NCBI GenBank assembly: GCA_008360975.2
Contig: CM039184.1
Location: 36,753,797 to 36,817,796 of the forward strand
Length of the DNA stretch: 64,000 bases
Direction of reading: 5' to 3'
Origin: Lichenostomus cassidix
Lineage: Eukaryota; Chordata; Aves; Passeriformes; Meliphagidae
In this document: one piece after another, positions 24,401 to 35,300 of the stretch
Layout of the letters: every line of letters starts with the position of its first letter
Position numbering within the stretch: the first letter of the stretch is position 1
Notes under the pieces: model-generated
What the model saw: the letters and a program-made list of their open reading frames with translations, nothing else
What the model was told of the DNA's origin: nothing
Databases searched by the model: none
Made by a program: the position numbers and the translations under genes

Positions 24401-27400
24401 GATTTGGGGTTTTGTTGTTGTATTTTTAAATAAATAATTAAAGAGTGCTCCATTTCAGTGAAAAACATGGTAGCGGTAGCTATAAAATAAAAAGGTATTC
24501 TTTCTGTTTATTTTATAAAATAAAAAGGTTTCTTGTGTTGTCCTTGTCCTATTGGTCAGTTCTTTGTGTTCTATTGTTCTCATTTCAATTATGCAGTAAC
24601 TGTTACCATGTAACAGTTTGTGTAGCTCAAGTAATTTATCTGCCATTTCTTGCTTTTCACATTTGAACACTGGAAGGACCCCATGTGATCAGATTGACTT
24701 GCTACAGATAATAAACGGTAGAATTTAACCCAGAGGTTCTTGGGTCAAGTCAAGTAGCTTATGATTTTGCTCAACAGAAAAATTTAAGAAAATACCCATA
24801 ATAAACTTAAAAAAGCCTGTCAAATTCAAATGTACCTTGAATTTTAAAAATAGACCTTCCCCCACATATTTCATAAAATGGGAAAGGGTGTGGCAGGTAA
24901 TGACAGGACAAATGAACCAGCGGAACAACATGGAATTAAACTCCAAAACATGACACACTGAATCTATTCAGTCTAGCATTTTTGATAGCTGAGTAGAACA
25001 ACTGATGTAATAATGTGAAAATACTCATTTTAGTACTTACAGTTCAGCTGTTTTGTTATCTAGCCACAGTATTTTGGTGAATGCTGCTGTAATGTCTGTT
25101 CTACCTCTTAACAGCATAGACTCTTTGGTGTGTCGGCAGTTCTCATTATCCTCCTTAATTTTCCTGTTGTGGAAGATGTGGTAGTTAGTGGATATCTCTC
25201 CCTTGTCTTAGGAGTCTAGCCTGTTACAGAGAGTGATCATTATGGAAAATGGGAATTGTTGTGACACTCCTTGACCTATCACAACTACAGCATTTGCATT
25301 ATTAATTGAAGTGCTTAAATTCTTAGGATTAATAAAAGTTTCCAAAAACTGCACAATTCTGCAAAAACTATGAAGAAAAATGCTTGACAGCTTATCAATC
25401 ATAAGTTGTTTGATATCATAGTACTTAAAAATTTACATACATAACTTACTGAACAGCTAAGTTCAAGTTACATTTAACATGCTGTCAGTGTTGGGATATT
25501 ATGACAAGAGTAGTTCCTGGTAACACTTAGTGACTGTAAAGGAGTAACTATAATTCTAAATCAGTGTATCAACATAGGAGGTATTATAATTTACAGGAAA
25601 ATAAATAAAACAAGATCTTTAGTGGTGTCTGGAGTATAGCTTTGGCTCACAAGTCACAGCTAGGTTCCTTAATTCTGAGCAGGTTCCTACATGTTTAAAG
25701 GCTTTCCAGCAAATGGTGACACACAAGAGACTTTCTAACTTTTAAGGCTTTCAGTGCTTTTGGCTGTTATGATAACAAAGAGGACTTATGGGTAGCATTT
25801 AAATGAGAACAAAAAAAAATTATTTGTTAGACTGTGTGATTTTCTGCAGTTCACCTTTTAAACAGTTCTTCATCCAGTAATGCATTTGTTAGCTAATGTT
25901 CTCTACAAGGGATGGGGGAAAAGCCCTGAAACTGTCTGCCTTTCTCGCCAAGTTTCTTGCTGCAGTACTTGAAAATGGTAGGGAGTCTGAGAGGCTGGGG
26001 CATTGTGCTGGAGAGTACATCAGTTAATAATTAACTTTCTGTCAATTTCTTGTTTAAATATTTTTATTTGAATTACTTCTGCAGCATCTGGAAAGATTTG
26101 CCCTTGAGGTAAAGAAAAGAAAAATCCAACTTGAACGGTGACATGCTGTCCAAACTCTGATTAGGAGGCATAACACTGTGTACTGCTTGTTCTCTAGCCC
26201 CATGCCTCCCTGCACAGAGTGGTGTAAGGCAATTTGTAGAAGGAATGCCACAAAACACTAACATCATTCTTTTATTTCACAGCAAACTGCCAGCTAGGAA
26301 TAGCCTAATTGGCTGGGCATATGGCAGGGGGTCATGTTCTAATGAACATGTAGCTCAGAAATATGAAGAGGAGTGGACGTGTATGCGCTGCACCCTAATA
26401 AACAAGCCTTCTGCTGAAATTTGTGATGCCTGTTTGACTTCAAGACCTGAAGGTACTGAAGGGTTTTCTGGCATCTGTATCGCGAAGGGGGGGGAGGACT
26501 GTGGTTTTGATGTAGTTTTTAGGTAGAAGTGTCTCATTGTGGATCGTATTTATATAACTAGCTAACTTGAAGTCAGATTTTGAAGAAACTGTCTTACCCT
26601 AAATCCCAAAAGTGTCATCTTCCAACCTGGTGTGGAGGTGGGATTCTGTAGATAAATGTCTTCAGTGACCCTTTGTTTTTACTGGGGGCAAGGAGTGAGA
26701 AAAATCACCATTCTTTCAACTCTCCTTAAATTCATTCAAAATTTGCAGCATAAGTCTGAATTAGAAATCATCAAGAGTCAGAAAATTACCTGTCATTCTT
26801 TTATGTGAACAAAGCCAGAATCCTTTTCTAAAAGGATGTCAGTTTTCTCAGGGGTTAGGTTTTTTCCCTCCAAGTTCAGCGTAAAAATGATTCTGGACTT
26901 CTTGCCTACATTTGTGGTTTGTCTCTTGCTGGAGCTTTTAATGCCTCTATCTACATGAAATGTTGCATCATTGCATAATCATTTTATGAATGAAACAAAT
27001 GTGTGGAAAACCCTTATTTTGCAGTAGCTATAGTCCATTTTCTCAGGTCAGGAATCACTAAAAGCATATCTTGGTGTCTTACATGACAGTTGTTGCCAAC
27101 ATAGGCTAACCTTGAGTAATTCTTCTGCAAAATCAGCACCAGAAACCTGAAAATTTTTATCTGTTTACAGAGTAAGATTTGCAAACCATCATCTATCCTG
27201 AAATTAATCCTGTAGCTGGGCTTTATAATATATTGTGCCATGTGCACAAATGCTTTCAGCTTTGAAACAAAACCTTGTTTCTTTTCCAAGTACTTCCAAG
27301 TTTTACTTGTTTAGTTATATGCAATTACTGAAAACGGGCCTGGAATTTGAAGATGTGTTAGACTTGATGGAATATTGTCAGAAAAATCTTTTTTAAAACG

Positions 27401-30400
27401 TAACTTACTTTTGCATCATAGAAGTGATATTTGAGAGGTTTTTTTTCAAATATGGGTTTGCTTACCTCTCTTTATTCAATCCTTAAGGTTGTTTTCCTTC
27501 TCACTTTGTTTAGTGACTGTCTTTTATGTTGTTTTTAAAATTAACTACTGTCAACAGAAATGGTTGTATTTTTGAGGACAGAATGCTTGGTATGTAAAAT
27601 TAGCTGCCGGCCCTACAGCCGAAATAATTCAGTTTGTAGACAGATAATTATTTTCCATTACATTGAAATTTCCATGCTCCTTTGCTAAGTACAAGGCTGA
27701 GCTACAATTCTTTCTTAAAAGTCTGAATGCACTGAAACCAGTATGTTTCACTGTGCAGTAGTGGCAAAACGAAGGAGCCTGGAAACAAGCAATGTTCTGA
27801 GTAAACCATAGAGATCCTTCTTTTGTTTCTGAGTGAGAATACCTTTGGAGAGAGTGTGTGGATGTCTCTACCCATTGTTCTGTTTAATTGCCTTTTTGAA
27901 TGAAGATAGAGGGCACTCACTGGATATAGTAGAAAAGGAAGGACTCTGTCCTTGAACACTATGGCTTCACAGCTACTTAAAAAGATTGCACGTAGGGATG
28001 ACATAAAGTTCTTTTCACCCTTTTCTTAGGAAAGGGACTACCTACAGACTCCTTGTATATTAAATGGACACTAATAAATTATGCCCATTCTTTTAAATTA
28101 TTATTGCCCACTAGGAGGGGCTCTGATTCTGTGAAGAAACTTGTTTATGCCAGGAAATAAAGCAAATGTCTGAACTGCTTTCTCCTGAAAAGCCTCTAAC
28201 AGTAAGTTTGGATGCACACAAAGTTTGGAAAGAACAGGATCCCTGCAAACACTGAAGAACCCAAAATCTGAATATTCCTTTTTGTGTCAATAGTAAAGTA
28301 ATAATTTAAAAATGGATAATGCATTGCTGCTTGGAGGTACCATACTTTATGATCTCCCATTGCTGGGGTTATAAAAGGTTATTTTGAAAAATTCAAATAC
28401 TTCAGTCCTTGTGTTAGGGCCAAATTCAATTTTTTTTATGGTTAATTGTCCAATAGCTTTCATTTACATAGTACTATTAACTGATCCTTTTCAAGCAATA
28501 GTAATGTTATCTTGAAACATGTTTTGCATGACTCCAAAAGTGCATGAGTTTTTTTTATTGTAAGAAATGTTGTACTCTTAATTTGTGACAGGTTTTGAGA
28601 GAGTAGCACAAATTTAGTCTTTCATTCTCCATGTGATGAGTTATGAATACAGATCAGAAATACAATGTATCATTCTATGCAGATGGATTATAACTAAGAT
28701 TTTTTTTCCTTAGTTCCAAAGATGGAGAGTTTTGAAGATTCTGCTGCCTTTAACACAAACTTAATGAAGTATCCTTGTAATGATTTCAGAAAACCGAGCA
28801 CAGAAATAAAAATCAATAGGAAAACTGCATTTGGAACTACAACTCTTGTCTTAACAGATCTTGGTAACAAAACTGTTTCGAGAAATGATACCCAGGTATC
28901 TGATGGACACGCTCAGTGTGTTGTTCCAAAAAGCAATTTTAAACAGATTCAAAGCAATGCCTACCAGTCACAGGGAAGTGCAGACAAGGACTGCTCAACA
29001 CACGTAACTGCTCTGGCTTTGTCCTCCTCTCAGCAATCCATCTCTTTCAAACATGTACAGAAGAAACAGAAAACAGATCATATACCTTCAATTCACCCCT
29101 ATAATAGAGCAATCAGGTATGCTAAAATGAAAATGAGTCTTTATAATCCCATAAACCAACTTTATCCTTAAAGATTAATTGAATGCTGTGCTGTTGGTCT
29201 CAGACAGTGTTTTCTTTGGATTTCTGACGGGGGTGACATATTCTAGGCTAACTACAATTCATATTTCAAAAGCATGGAATGACCTAGGCAGTCACTAGAA
29301 AAGTCCTGATTTTGGCATTTGGCCAGTACTGCTGGTTAGCTAAACAGCTGTTCATAGTTGAGGTATTCCCACTGAATAGGACAGTCAAGCTTTAATAGGT
29401 CAAGCACAGTTCGTCCTAAGGAGTTGTCTGATCTTAGCACTGTAGTTGCTGTCTGCTTAGAGAGATCTTGAAGTCCGTGTGAAAGATTACAAAAGCAAGC
29501 CAGCTGGGTGAATATATTCTAATTAAAGTTATTTGTCAACTACCAGTTTTCAACATTCTTCCATTATAGGAAACTAAACAGGTACCTTGATGAACATCCC
29601 ATCACTGCTTTTACTCTTAACTTCCTCCCCATTCTATATATAATCTCTTCAATGCTGTACCCAGTCTGAAGTTATATTTACAGGGCCCTGTTCAGACACA
29701 TCCATTGCCTAGTTGAGAGAAATGTGAGAATCGAGGAGGGCTGTCAAGGAAAAGTTGGGCAGACATTCACAACAGTAATGGGAGTGCAAGGTAGATGTCA
29801 CTTACAATGGTAAATTATGCAGGCTGAATGTGAAATATTGATGATTTGCTACAAAATTCTTGGTCATGTGTCTGTTCTGAAATACAGAAATTACTTCTTG
29901 CATTGTTGAAGCAACAGTTCTGAAACTATTTCACTGACTAGCCAGGCTAAACTGCATGAATACCATTTCTCCTCATGCTGACAGTAGAGGCAGTAGAGGA
30001 CTGAGGCTGTAGGCAGGATAATTGAGAATACAGAGGAGTGCAAACAAGAAATGAGACAGTATCAATCATGATAATAGGTGGTTGTAGCAAGTCATCAACT
30101 GAAATGTTTAAAAAACACTGTAAAAAAAAGTTGTTGGTTGTTTTTATTTTCTTGTGTTTTAATGAGGTGTTGGAATAAAACTGCTGGTATCTGCAGGACT
30201 GCAATCTTCCAGACATAGAAGAGATCATACAATTCTGAAGTTGATAACTTGACCAGAATGAATTAATATTTTCTTTTTTCACTAAGGTTCCATCGCTGCT
30301 TTTCTGCTCTATAAATATATCAGAAAGATACATTTCAGAGTATTAATCTTATTCATGTCACTGTTTTTAAATGAAACCTTGTGTATTGCATTCAGATAGT

Positions 30401-32121
30401 CAGAAATTATCTCAGTCGCAAGGAAGAAAGGGAGAAATTTTACCCAGTCAGAGAATTCTGTTCCATCCCCTCAGCTGGATTACTTCTTGTCTAAATATGA
30501 TTTGGAGCATTACTGTAACGTTTTAGTAAGGAGGGTGGGAGTCTTTTCTGTGAAGCACACAAATGCATTCAGCCTGGAGGAATTACTTGGTGTTGGATTT
30601 TTTCCCTTTGAGAGCAGAATACTGTTTTAAAACATGCTAGAATTTGAGGTGAGCAGTATAATATCAGTGGTAATATTTATTTTGTTTCATAGATAAATTT
30701 GAGTACTTAAAAATACTTTAAAATATGGTGGGGAAAACATAATACCTCAAGAAAAGCACTTAGTCTTTTGTATTCACTACTCGCAATCATTCAACTTTAA
30801 AGGTGCAATAAAGCTGCATTAGAGGAGCAAGTCCTTTGTCTACCACTGTGTGTAAAAGTATATTGGGTGAGCTATTGTAATGGTAGAAGAGTTCTTTGGC
30901 TAATAATCCCTTTAAAATTACCCAGGAGTCATTTTGTAACTTGTCCTTGCAGCGCACCTCAAACCAATGCAACAGATGATACTCGTATGTCAAGCATGGG
31001 CCATCCTCGCTGCAGTAAACACAGCCGTCTCTGCAGCCTCAGAGTTGTGAGAAAGGATGGAGAAAACAAGGGAAGGCAGTTTTATTCCTGCTCTCTACCC
31101 AGGGAATCTCGGTGTGACTACTTTCAAGTAAGTATAAGACTTCAGGACCTGTTTTATAATCAGCACTTGTTCCTGCACCCTCCTTGCCCCAGTGATCTGT
31201 CAGTTGTGGACAGATGTATTCCATTTAAAGTTTGATGTAATTTTAAATACTCTTGCATGCTGAATTGAAACTAAGAGCATAATAATAGTAATAAACTTAC
31301 AGTTTTAGTTACTTCTCTTGCTGTTGAGAAGGCACTTGCTTGTGCAAATGCTCTTAATCTGCTTCTTTGTGATGTAAAACAGACGCATAGGAGAAATATT
31401 TGTTTGAGGGGACCAGGTTGTTCAGATCAGCCTCTTGCTCAAAGGAGGACTATAGCAAACTAGATCTAATTGTCAGCCATGTTTCTGCTTAGGCCAAATC
31501 CTGACAGCCTCTTAGGATGATGATTCTGTAATCTGTAAACCTTCCCACTGCTGCACTAATACCTAACATGACTGTAGCAGCAATTGGTGACCTCTGCTCC
31601 TTGCTGTGAATGTGTGTGTCTGAGAAGAGTTTGACTTGGTAAGTCACCTGACAGTCACTTGCTATCAGGTGGTTAATAGATGGACTCAAGATAGAATGAC
31701 TATAATGCCTAAATTTGAAGAAAACTATGTGTTAACATAATTTAAATTTATGCCAGTCAAAATGCATGCCGTTGCAATTGATGTGAAAGAAAAATCTATG
31801 AAGTGATCACAAAAGAGATAAAACTATCCTGATTACTAGGAATATTTTTTTCTATGGCATCCCCTCTAGATCTCTTTCTGCTATCAATTTTAAAATATGG
31901 AATTTATAGCCATCACATGTGCCTGAAACCTGTTTTTTTGGTAGTGGGCTGACATGGATTTTCCGTTTTGTAACCATGGCAAGCGATGTGTTATGAGGAC
32001 TGTGTTGAAGATTGGTCCCAATAATGGAAAGAACTTTTTTGTGTGCCGTCTTGAGAAGGAAAAACAGTGTGGCTTCTTCCAATGGGCAGAAAATGGGCCA
32101 GGTATGCAGATTCTGCCGTGA
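12390..32121 (+). CDS. NEIL3: NEIL3, endonuclease VIII-like 3 DNA glycosylase (10 coding exons)
   Basis: NEIL3 removes oxidised bases, mainly from single-stranded DNA, and unhooks interstrand crosslinks at replication forks in the nucleus. Coding exons are 12390-12482, 15848-15963, 17908-18042, 19275-19488, 20575-20649, 23077-23243, 26283-26452, 28714-29116, 30953-31127 and 31945-32121. They join in frame to 1725 bp, 574 aa plus stop; human NEIL3 has 605. The start MVEGPGC is chosen over an upstream in-frame Met at 12279 because processed NEIL3 uses Val2 as its catalytic amine. Next come GVETLGKEL with the catalytic Lys (K58 here, K81 in human) and the H2TH segment LPGVGNIIKNEALF (residues 164-177). 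The Fpg-type zinc finger uses C231, C234, C253 and C256. The RanBP2 finger uses C300, C303, C314 and C317. Two GRF fingers use C478/H481/C504/C512 and C525/H527/C550/C558. Oddity: about 21 residues are missing after residue 31 relative to human. Confidence 0.97.
12478..12742 (+). repeat. 47-bp GC-rich minisatellite at the exon 1/intron 1 junction
   Basis: Five tandem copies of a 47-bp unit of the form gcgcggtgagggcgaag then gcgtggggctggggcc then gggggagcggagcg. The GTGAGG start recurs at 12483, 12530, 12577, 12619 and 12666. One unit is 42 bp, having lost GCGCG. A short cccgg/cccag run follows at about 12711-12742. The first copy contains the real exon 1 donor, so every later copy is a donor look-alike. 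The unit is G-rich on the plus strand and could form quadruplexes. Confidence 0.93.
14940..15275 (+). mobile_element. Old CR1 3' fragment in NEIL3 intron 1
   Basis: Diverged CR1 3' sequence in sense orientation: a stretch 'gtaggaaaaattttccacc', then 'gtcaagccatggaacaagg', then 'ctccctccctggagctgct', then 'tttggaccagataatctg'. These match in order the CR1 blocks for aagaaattttccactg, aggccctggcacagg, catccctggaggtg and gaccagatgatct. The attctgtg-type end is lost or unrecognisable, and the boundaries are approximate. Confidence 0.7.
15848..15963 (+). CDS. NEIL3: NEIL3 coding exon 2
   Basis: Acceptor ttttcag, donor gtaaga. Phase 0 in and 2 out. Encodes GRVYRGVETLGKELFMYF, with the catalytic lysine (K58, equal to human K81) in GKEL. 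The first dozen residues (TAASEERISAHD) are poorly conserved but line up with the start of the corresponding human segment. Confidence 0.95.
16236..16253. repeat. 18-bp perfect palindrome
   Basis: TACAGTGCATGCACTGTA equals its own reverse complement and is followed by another tgcatgca. It lies in NEIL3 intron 2. No function is inferred. Confidence 0.7.
17908..18042 (+). CDS. NEIL3: NEIL3 coding exon 3
   Basis: Acceptor ttctgag, donor gtaaaa. Phase 2 in and 2 out. Encodes IHFGMNGSMCINPEGS and then ILEIQLAEDTVCFFDVTLEY, matching the human strand IHFGMKG and the block around ICFFDSSVELR. Completes the N-terminal beta-sandwich of the glycosylase domain. Confidence 0.96.
18765..18905 (+). mobile_element. 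tRNA-Ile-derived SINE with CR1 tail (TguSINE1-like)
   Basis: The head looks like tRNA-Ile: A box ttagctgagttgg, then agagcatggtgctatta, then B box gggtttgatcccc. The tail changes to CR1 3' sequence: gagctggactgtatgattc, then ccttccaactcag, ending ttctgtgatta. A tRNA-Ile head with a CR1 tail is the known design of the zebra finch family TguSINE1, mobilised by CR1. It sits in NEIL3 intron 3 in sense orientation, followed by AT- and AC-rich simple sequence. The family name is from memory and was not checked against a library. Confidence 0.85.
18951..18976 (+). repeat. AC microsatellite
   Basis: An (AC)n run interrupted by GCGC near its 5' side, about 26 bp long, in NEIL3 intron 3 just after the SINE. 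Confidence 0.85.
19275..19488 (+). CDS. NEIL3: NEIL3 coding exon 4
   Basis: Acceptor ttccag, donor gtgggt. Phase 2 in and 0 out. Encodes SLDVCSPKFSF and the helix-two-turn-helix core with DQAVLPGVGNIIKNEALF then DSGLHPAVK, nearly identical to human NEIL3. This is the best-conserved part of the gene and positions DNA in the Fpg/Nei fold. Confidence 0.98.
20575..20649 (+). CDS. NEIL3: NEIL3 coding exon 5
   Basis: A 75-bp exon, 25 codons, phase 0 to 0. Acceptor cttacag, donor gtattg. Encodes VCQLTDEHIRHLVKM then TRDFTMLFYK, matching human VCQLTDEQIHHLMKM and RDFSILFYR. Confidence 0.97.
23077..23243 (+). CDS. NEIL3: NEIL3 coding exon 6 (Fpg-type zinc finger)
   Basis: Acceptor gttttag, donor gtatga. 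Phase 0 in and 2 out. Encodes YKRPACRECNGSITVC then GDNNRMTYFCSQCQK. The four zinc ligands are C231, C234, C253 and C256 of this protein. The GDNNRMTYF stretch is identical to human. Confidence 0.98.
26283..26452 (+). CDS. NEIL3: NEIL3 coding exon 7 (RanBP2-type zinc finger)
   Basis: Acceptor tttcacag, donor gtactg. Phase 2 in and 1 out. Encodes EEWTCMRCTLINKPSAE then ICDACLTSRP, the W-x-C-x2-C...N...C-x2-C pattern of an NZF/RanBP2 finger. In NEIL3 this finger is reported to bind ubiquitinated CMG helicase during crosslink repair. Confidence 0.97.
28714..29116 (+). CDS. NEIL3: NEIL3 coding exon 8 (variable linker)
   Basis: The largest coding exon, 403 bp. Acceptor tttccttag, donor gtatgc. 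Phase 1 in and 2 out. Only LMKYPCNDFRKP and the block INRKTAFGTTTLVLTD are strongly conserved with human. The remainder is Ser/Gln/Lys-rich and looks disordered, as in other NEIL3 proteins. Confidence 0.95.
30953..31127 (+). CDS. NEIL3: NEIL3 coding exon 9 (first GRF zinc finger)
   Basis: Acceptor cttgcag, donor gtaagt. Phase 2 in and 0 out. Encodes PRCSKHSRLCSLRVV then KDGENKGRQFYSCSLP, a zf-GRF with C478, H481, C504 and C512. Tandem GRF fingers bind single-stranded DNA and limit NEIL3 activity on forks. Confidence 0.97.
31945..32121 (+). CDS. NEIL3: NEIL3 coding exon 10 (second GRF zinc finger and stop)
   Basis: Acceptor ttggtag, phase 0. Encodes WADMDFPFCNHGKR then TVLKIGPNNGKNFFVC and ends WAENGPGMQILP with TGA at 32119-32121. 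Zinc ligands are C525, H527, C550 and C558. The human C-terminus ends a few residues later. Confidence 0.97.
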   Translation, partial: WADMDFPFCNHGKRCVMRTVLKIGPNNGKNFFVCRLEKEKQCGFFQWAENGPGMQILP

Positions 32122-32284
32122 TGCTCATGTTACAGTTACCTGTTCTTCAGGATGTCTTAAGTACACACAACTTTCGTAGTAATTTCTGTTTTGTTCTGTC
32201 TTTTTCCCGGTTCACTAGTTAACTAGTAAAAGAGCTCCATTGTAAAGAACAGATCTAGAAAGTATTTTTACACAGTCCTATAAA

Positions 32285-32370
32285 AATAAAACACTACTTG
32301 TATGCTGCCTATGAATTTGAAATAAACATTTAGCTTGCAACGTATTGTGACATATTGTATTTCTAATAAA
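32285..32370 (+). terminator. NEIL3: NEIL3 candidate polyadenylation signals
   Basis: AATAAA occurs at 32285-32290, 32321-32326 and 32365-32370, within 250 bp of the NEIL3 stop codon, and again at 32451-32456. Any of the first three would give a short 3' UTR. Which one is used cannot be told from sequence. Confidence 0.5.
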
Positions 32371-35300
32371 AAAATTGCACTGTTCCCTTTTCTCATGTGT
32401 TGTTTTAAATTGGTAAACGTTTAAGTATAAACGTGTATTTAACAAAAGTGAATAAAAAGAATATACTTTATTAAATACTGTTTCATGCTTACTCAGAGCT
32501 TAAAATGAAACAGCAATGGAGTGTTCAATTCAAGTATTACAATAGTTGATTGACCTTGCTTAGAATTGGAAAATGAAGGCAAAAACCTGCCCTAAAAAAA
32601 CACGACTCTTCAGTTTTCTAAATGATATATTCTAAATCCACATCCTAACGTTTTATTGTAGTTGCTACTGAACATTTTTTCCCCAATCCATGCGTAATGC
32701 ATAATAAAATCATACCTCTGAGGTGGTTAAAACTGAGTTAATGTGTGTTGGTCTTCCCACTATTGGCTGAAGCAAGGGGCAAAGTAAATAGAATATGCTA
32801 AGCTATCACATATGCAGTAAATCAGAACAGAATTCTTCAAATGTTTAGACAGAGTACTATAGATACCACGGAAAATGAGACTAATGAAGAAATGGCCATA
32901 GCTTTATACATTATTCAATCCACATCAGTTTTTAATTGAAAATAATGGGAAATAGTGTTGCTTCCCACCAAAATATTTGGGATGAAGCAGATTTAAAAGC
33001 ACCTTGTAAATGTTTTTTTGGTATATGCAAATGCTTCAGTTTGTTTTGTGTTTGTTGTTTTTTTAATGGGAAAGGACTACTTGATTTTCTTGAGAAAATT
33101 GTGTAACTTCAGTCTAATTTAAATCTTCCATTCCATGGTGCAAATGAAACTGTTTAATTCTCTTCCTAAGCAGCACAAATTCAGAGGCTTTTTTTCTTCC
33201 TCTTTTCAGTAGCCTTTGATACCTTTGAAATCTTTTAAAACTTTCCTTACATCAAGGAAATCTTTTTTAATCAGATTGTAGAAACCATAATCTTTATGTT
33301 GCTCAATGGCCTCTTTCCAAATAATATATCTCTTTCATGACATACAGAACTCCACCTGAGAACAAAACAAGCTACTTCACATGGTGAAGACTGATTTTTT
33401 TTCATTGCCATCTTTCTCTGTGATGCTTCTTGTTACAATGATATGTTGCTGCTAGCTTGTGCTTATACATCTAAATCTTTAAAATTGCTATCTAAGAGGT
33501 TCCTCACTTGTATTTGTACAATTCATTACGATGATAAAATGTTTGATTATTTTTAAATTGTACATGCTTTTGGATGTCTTGCACAGGGATAAATCTTCGG
33601 TAGTTCAGTTAAACTTGAAAAATTAAGAAGAAATGCAGCCATTTTTGATTACTTGCCTTCTACAAATGTTAAGATTTCTCTGAAGCTGGAAGTTAAATGA
33701 CTTTTTCAAATTAACACATGAAAAATACCAGTTGGGCTCTTCATAGCTTTTTTTTTTTAGCTTAATATCCAGACATGAAATTAGTATCTGTTTGCATAAA
33801 ATGCATACAAGTTTTAAAGGATGAACTGCTTTTATTAGCTACTGCAATCATTTTACCTTTTCTGTTCTTGTATTTCTTGAACATACTGTATATTGGTTCG
33901 GGTTTTTTTTTAATGTTTTGAAGGGGTGGTGTATTTGTATCAGCCTAATTTTGCTAATTATGCTAGTTGTATAATGTCACAAGGTGAGAAAAGGCAGACA
34001 GGGAAATCACAAAGGGCAAGGACACCCTGAGTTTATCACAGTGAACTAGCATGTGAAGGAATCTCACGTTTACACTTAAAGGAAATAGGAAACTAAACAA
34101 GAGATAGTGAATTCTCTAGATTCACTAGATGAATTCACTCAATGCCTCTGCAAACCTTACTGCTTTTGCCAACACTGCTTTTTAAATTCTTTTGGCTTAT
34201 TTTTTTTCTGTTTCACTTGGAGAAGACAGCACTTTGTAACTTGTTTAACAAGCTCTATCTGATAGCTGGTTATACAAAGTTTTGACTAAAAAAAGCTGGC
34301 AGCAAAACTTATCTTGGATAGATCCCCACTCAATCTTTCAAAAAGAAGCTGCAACCAAGGGTGCAAAACCAGATGAAAGTCCTGATTTTCAGCTTTTGTT
34401 CTAATAGTTTACAAATGTGTATTTATTTTTTCACATTGATTCATCTATCACAGTGCAAGGGATGAAATGCACTTCTTTAAGATTTGTGTCTGGCTTACAC
34501 ATTTTAATGGCTTGTGTAGCACACAATCAACTGTGAAGGCTAAAAAGAACAACATGACCTAAGTTAAAAGAGGGAACTGTCTTTCCCAAAGATTTTCTGT
34601 AATTTATATTCCTAATGAAAGCAAATGTAAATCGCTTTTAGAAAAATACAGCCCTTTTTAAAAGCCTTGGGGTCTGACACAGTGTTGTTACTTTGACCTG
34701 TACCCAAACACAACCAAGAGAAATGGGATTATTACCAGTGCCTACACGAGACTGTTAGGACTGACAGGCTCACATAAGCTCCTTTGACTGGATGATTTCT
34801 GAAACGAGGTGGTGATGACAGTTCTGTAATAAAAAGGAGATTTCCAGTAAAGCTGACTTCTAAGTACTCTTGTGTACAACTTTTAGAAAGCTTTTTTAGA
34901 CATTACTACTACAATGTGATAGCATGACTCATAATAGAAACCTGTCTTTCACCTTAAGCTGAAAACATGTTTTTCTGGTTTTATATACCACAAAACTAAC
35001 CCCAAAAAGCCCGTGAACTCAGCTGAGATGCTGTGCAAAAGAGTTTTTAGAGGATTAAATCAAGGTCACACAAATTATGGAGTAAAAATTTCCAATTTAG
35101 TAAATACTAATGTCATATGCCATGACCAGTTTATGCTTTACTGGTAGCACTTTCATTACTATTACAGTTTAAGTAAGTTTAGGCAGAGTATATCCTTCAG
35201 ATTGAAATTAATGTTTATTTTCTAATTTGTGCCATTCGTTTAGAATCAACAGATTTTATGTCTGGTTTAATGCCTTTATACTCTTCTTTAAAGTACTTTT

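Larger units (their letters stand above)
12483..31944 (+). other. NEIL3: NEIL3 introns 1-9
   Basis: Introns are 12483-15847, 15964-17907, 18043-19274, 19489-20574, 20650-23076, 23244-26282, 26453-28713, 29117-30952 and 31128-31944. All are GT-AG. Apart from the minisatellite, CR1, palindrome, SINE and AC tract listed separately, they are AT-rich sequence in which I recognise no further exon, RNA gene or mobile element. Confidence 0.8.
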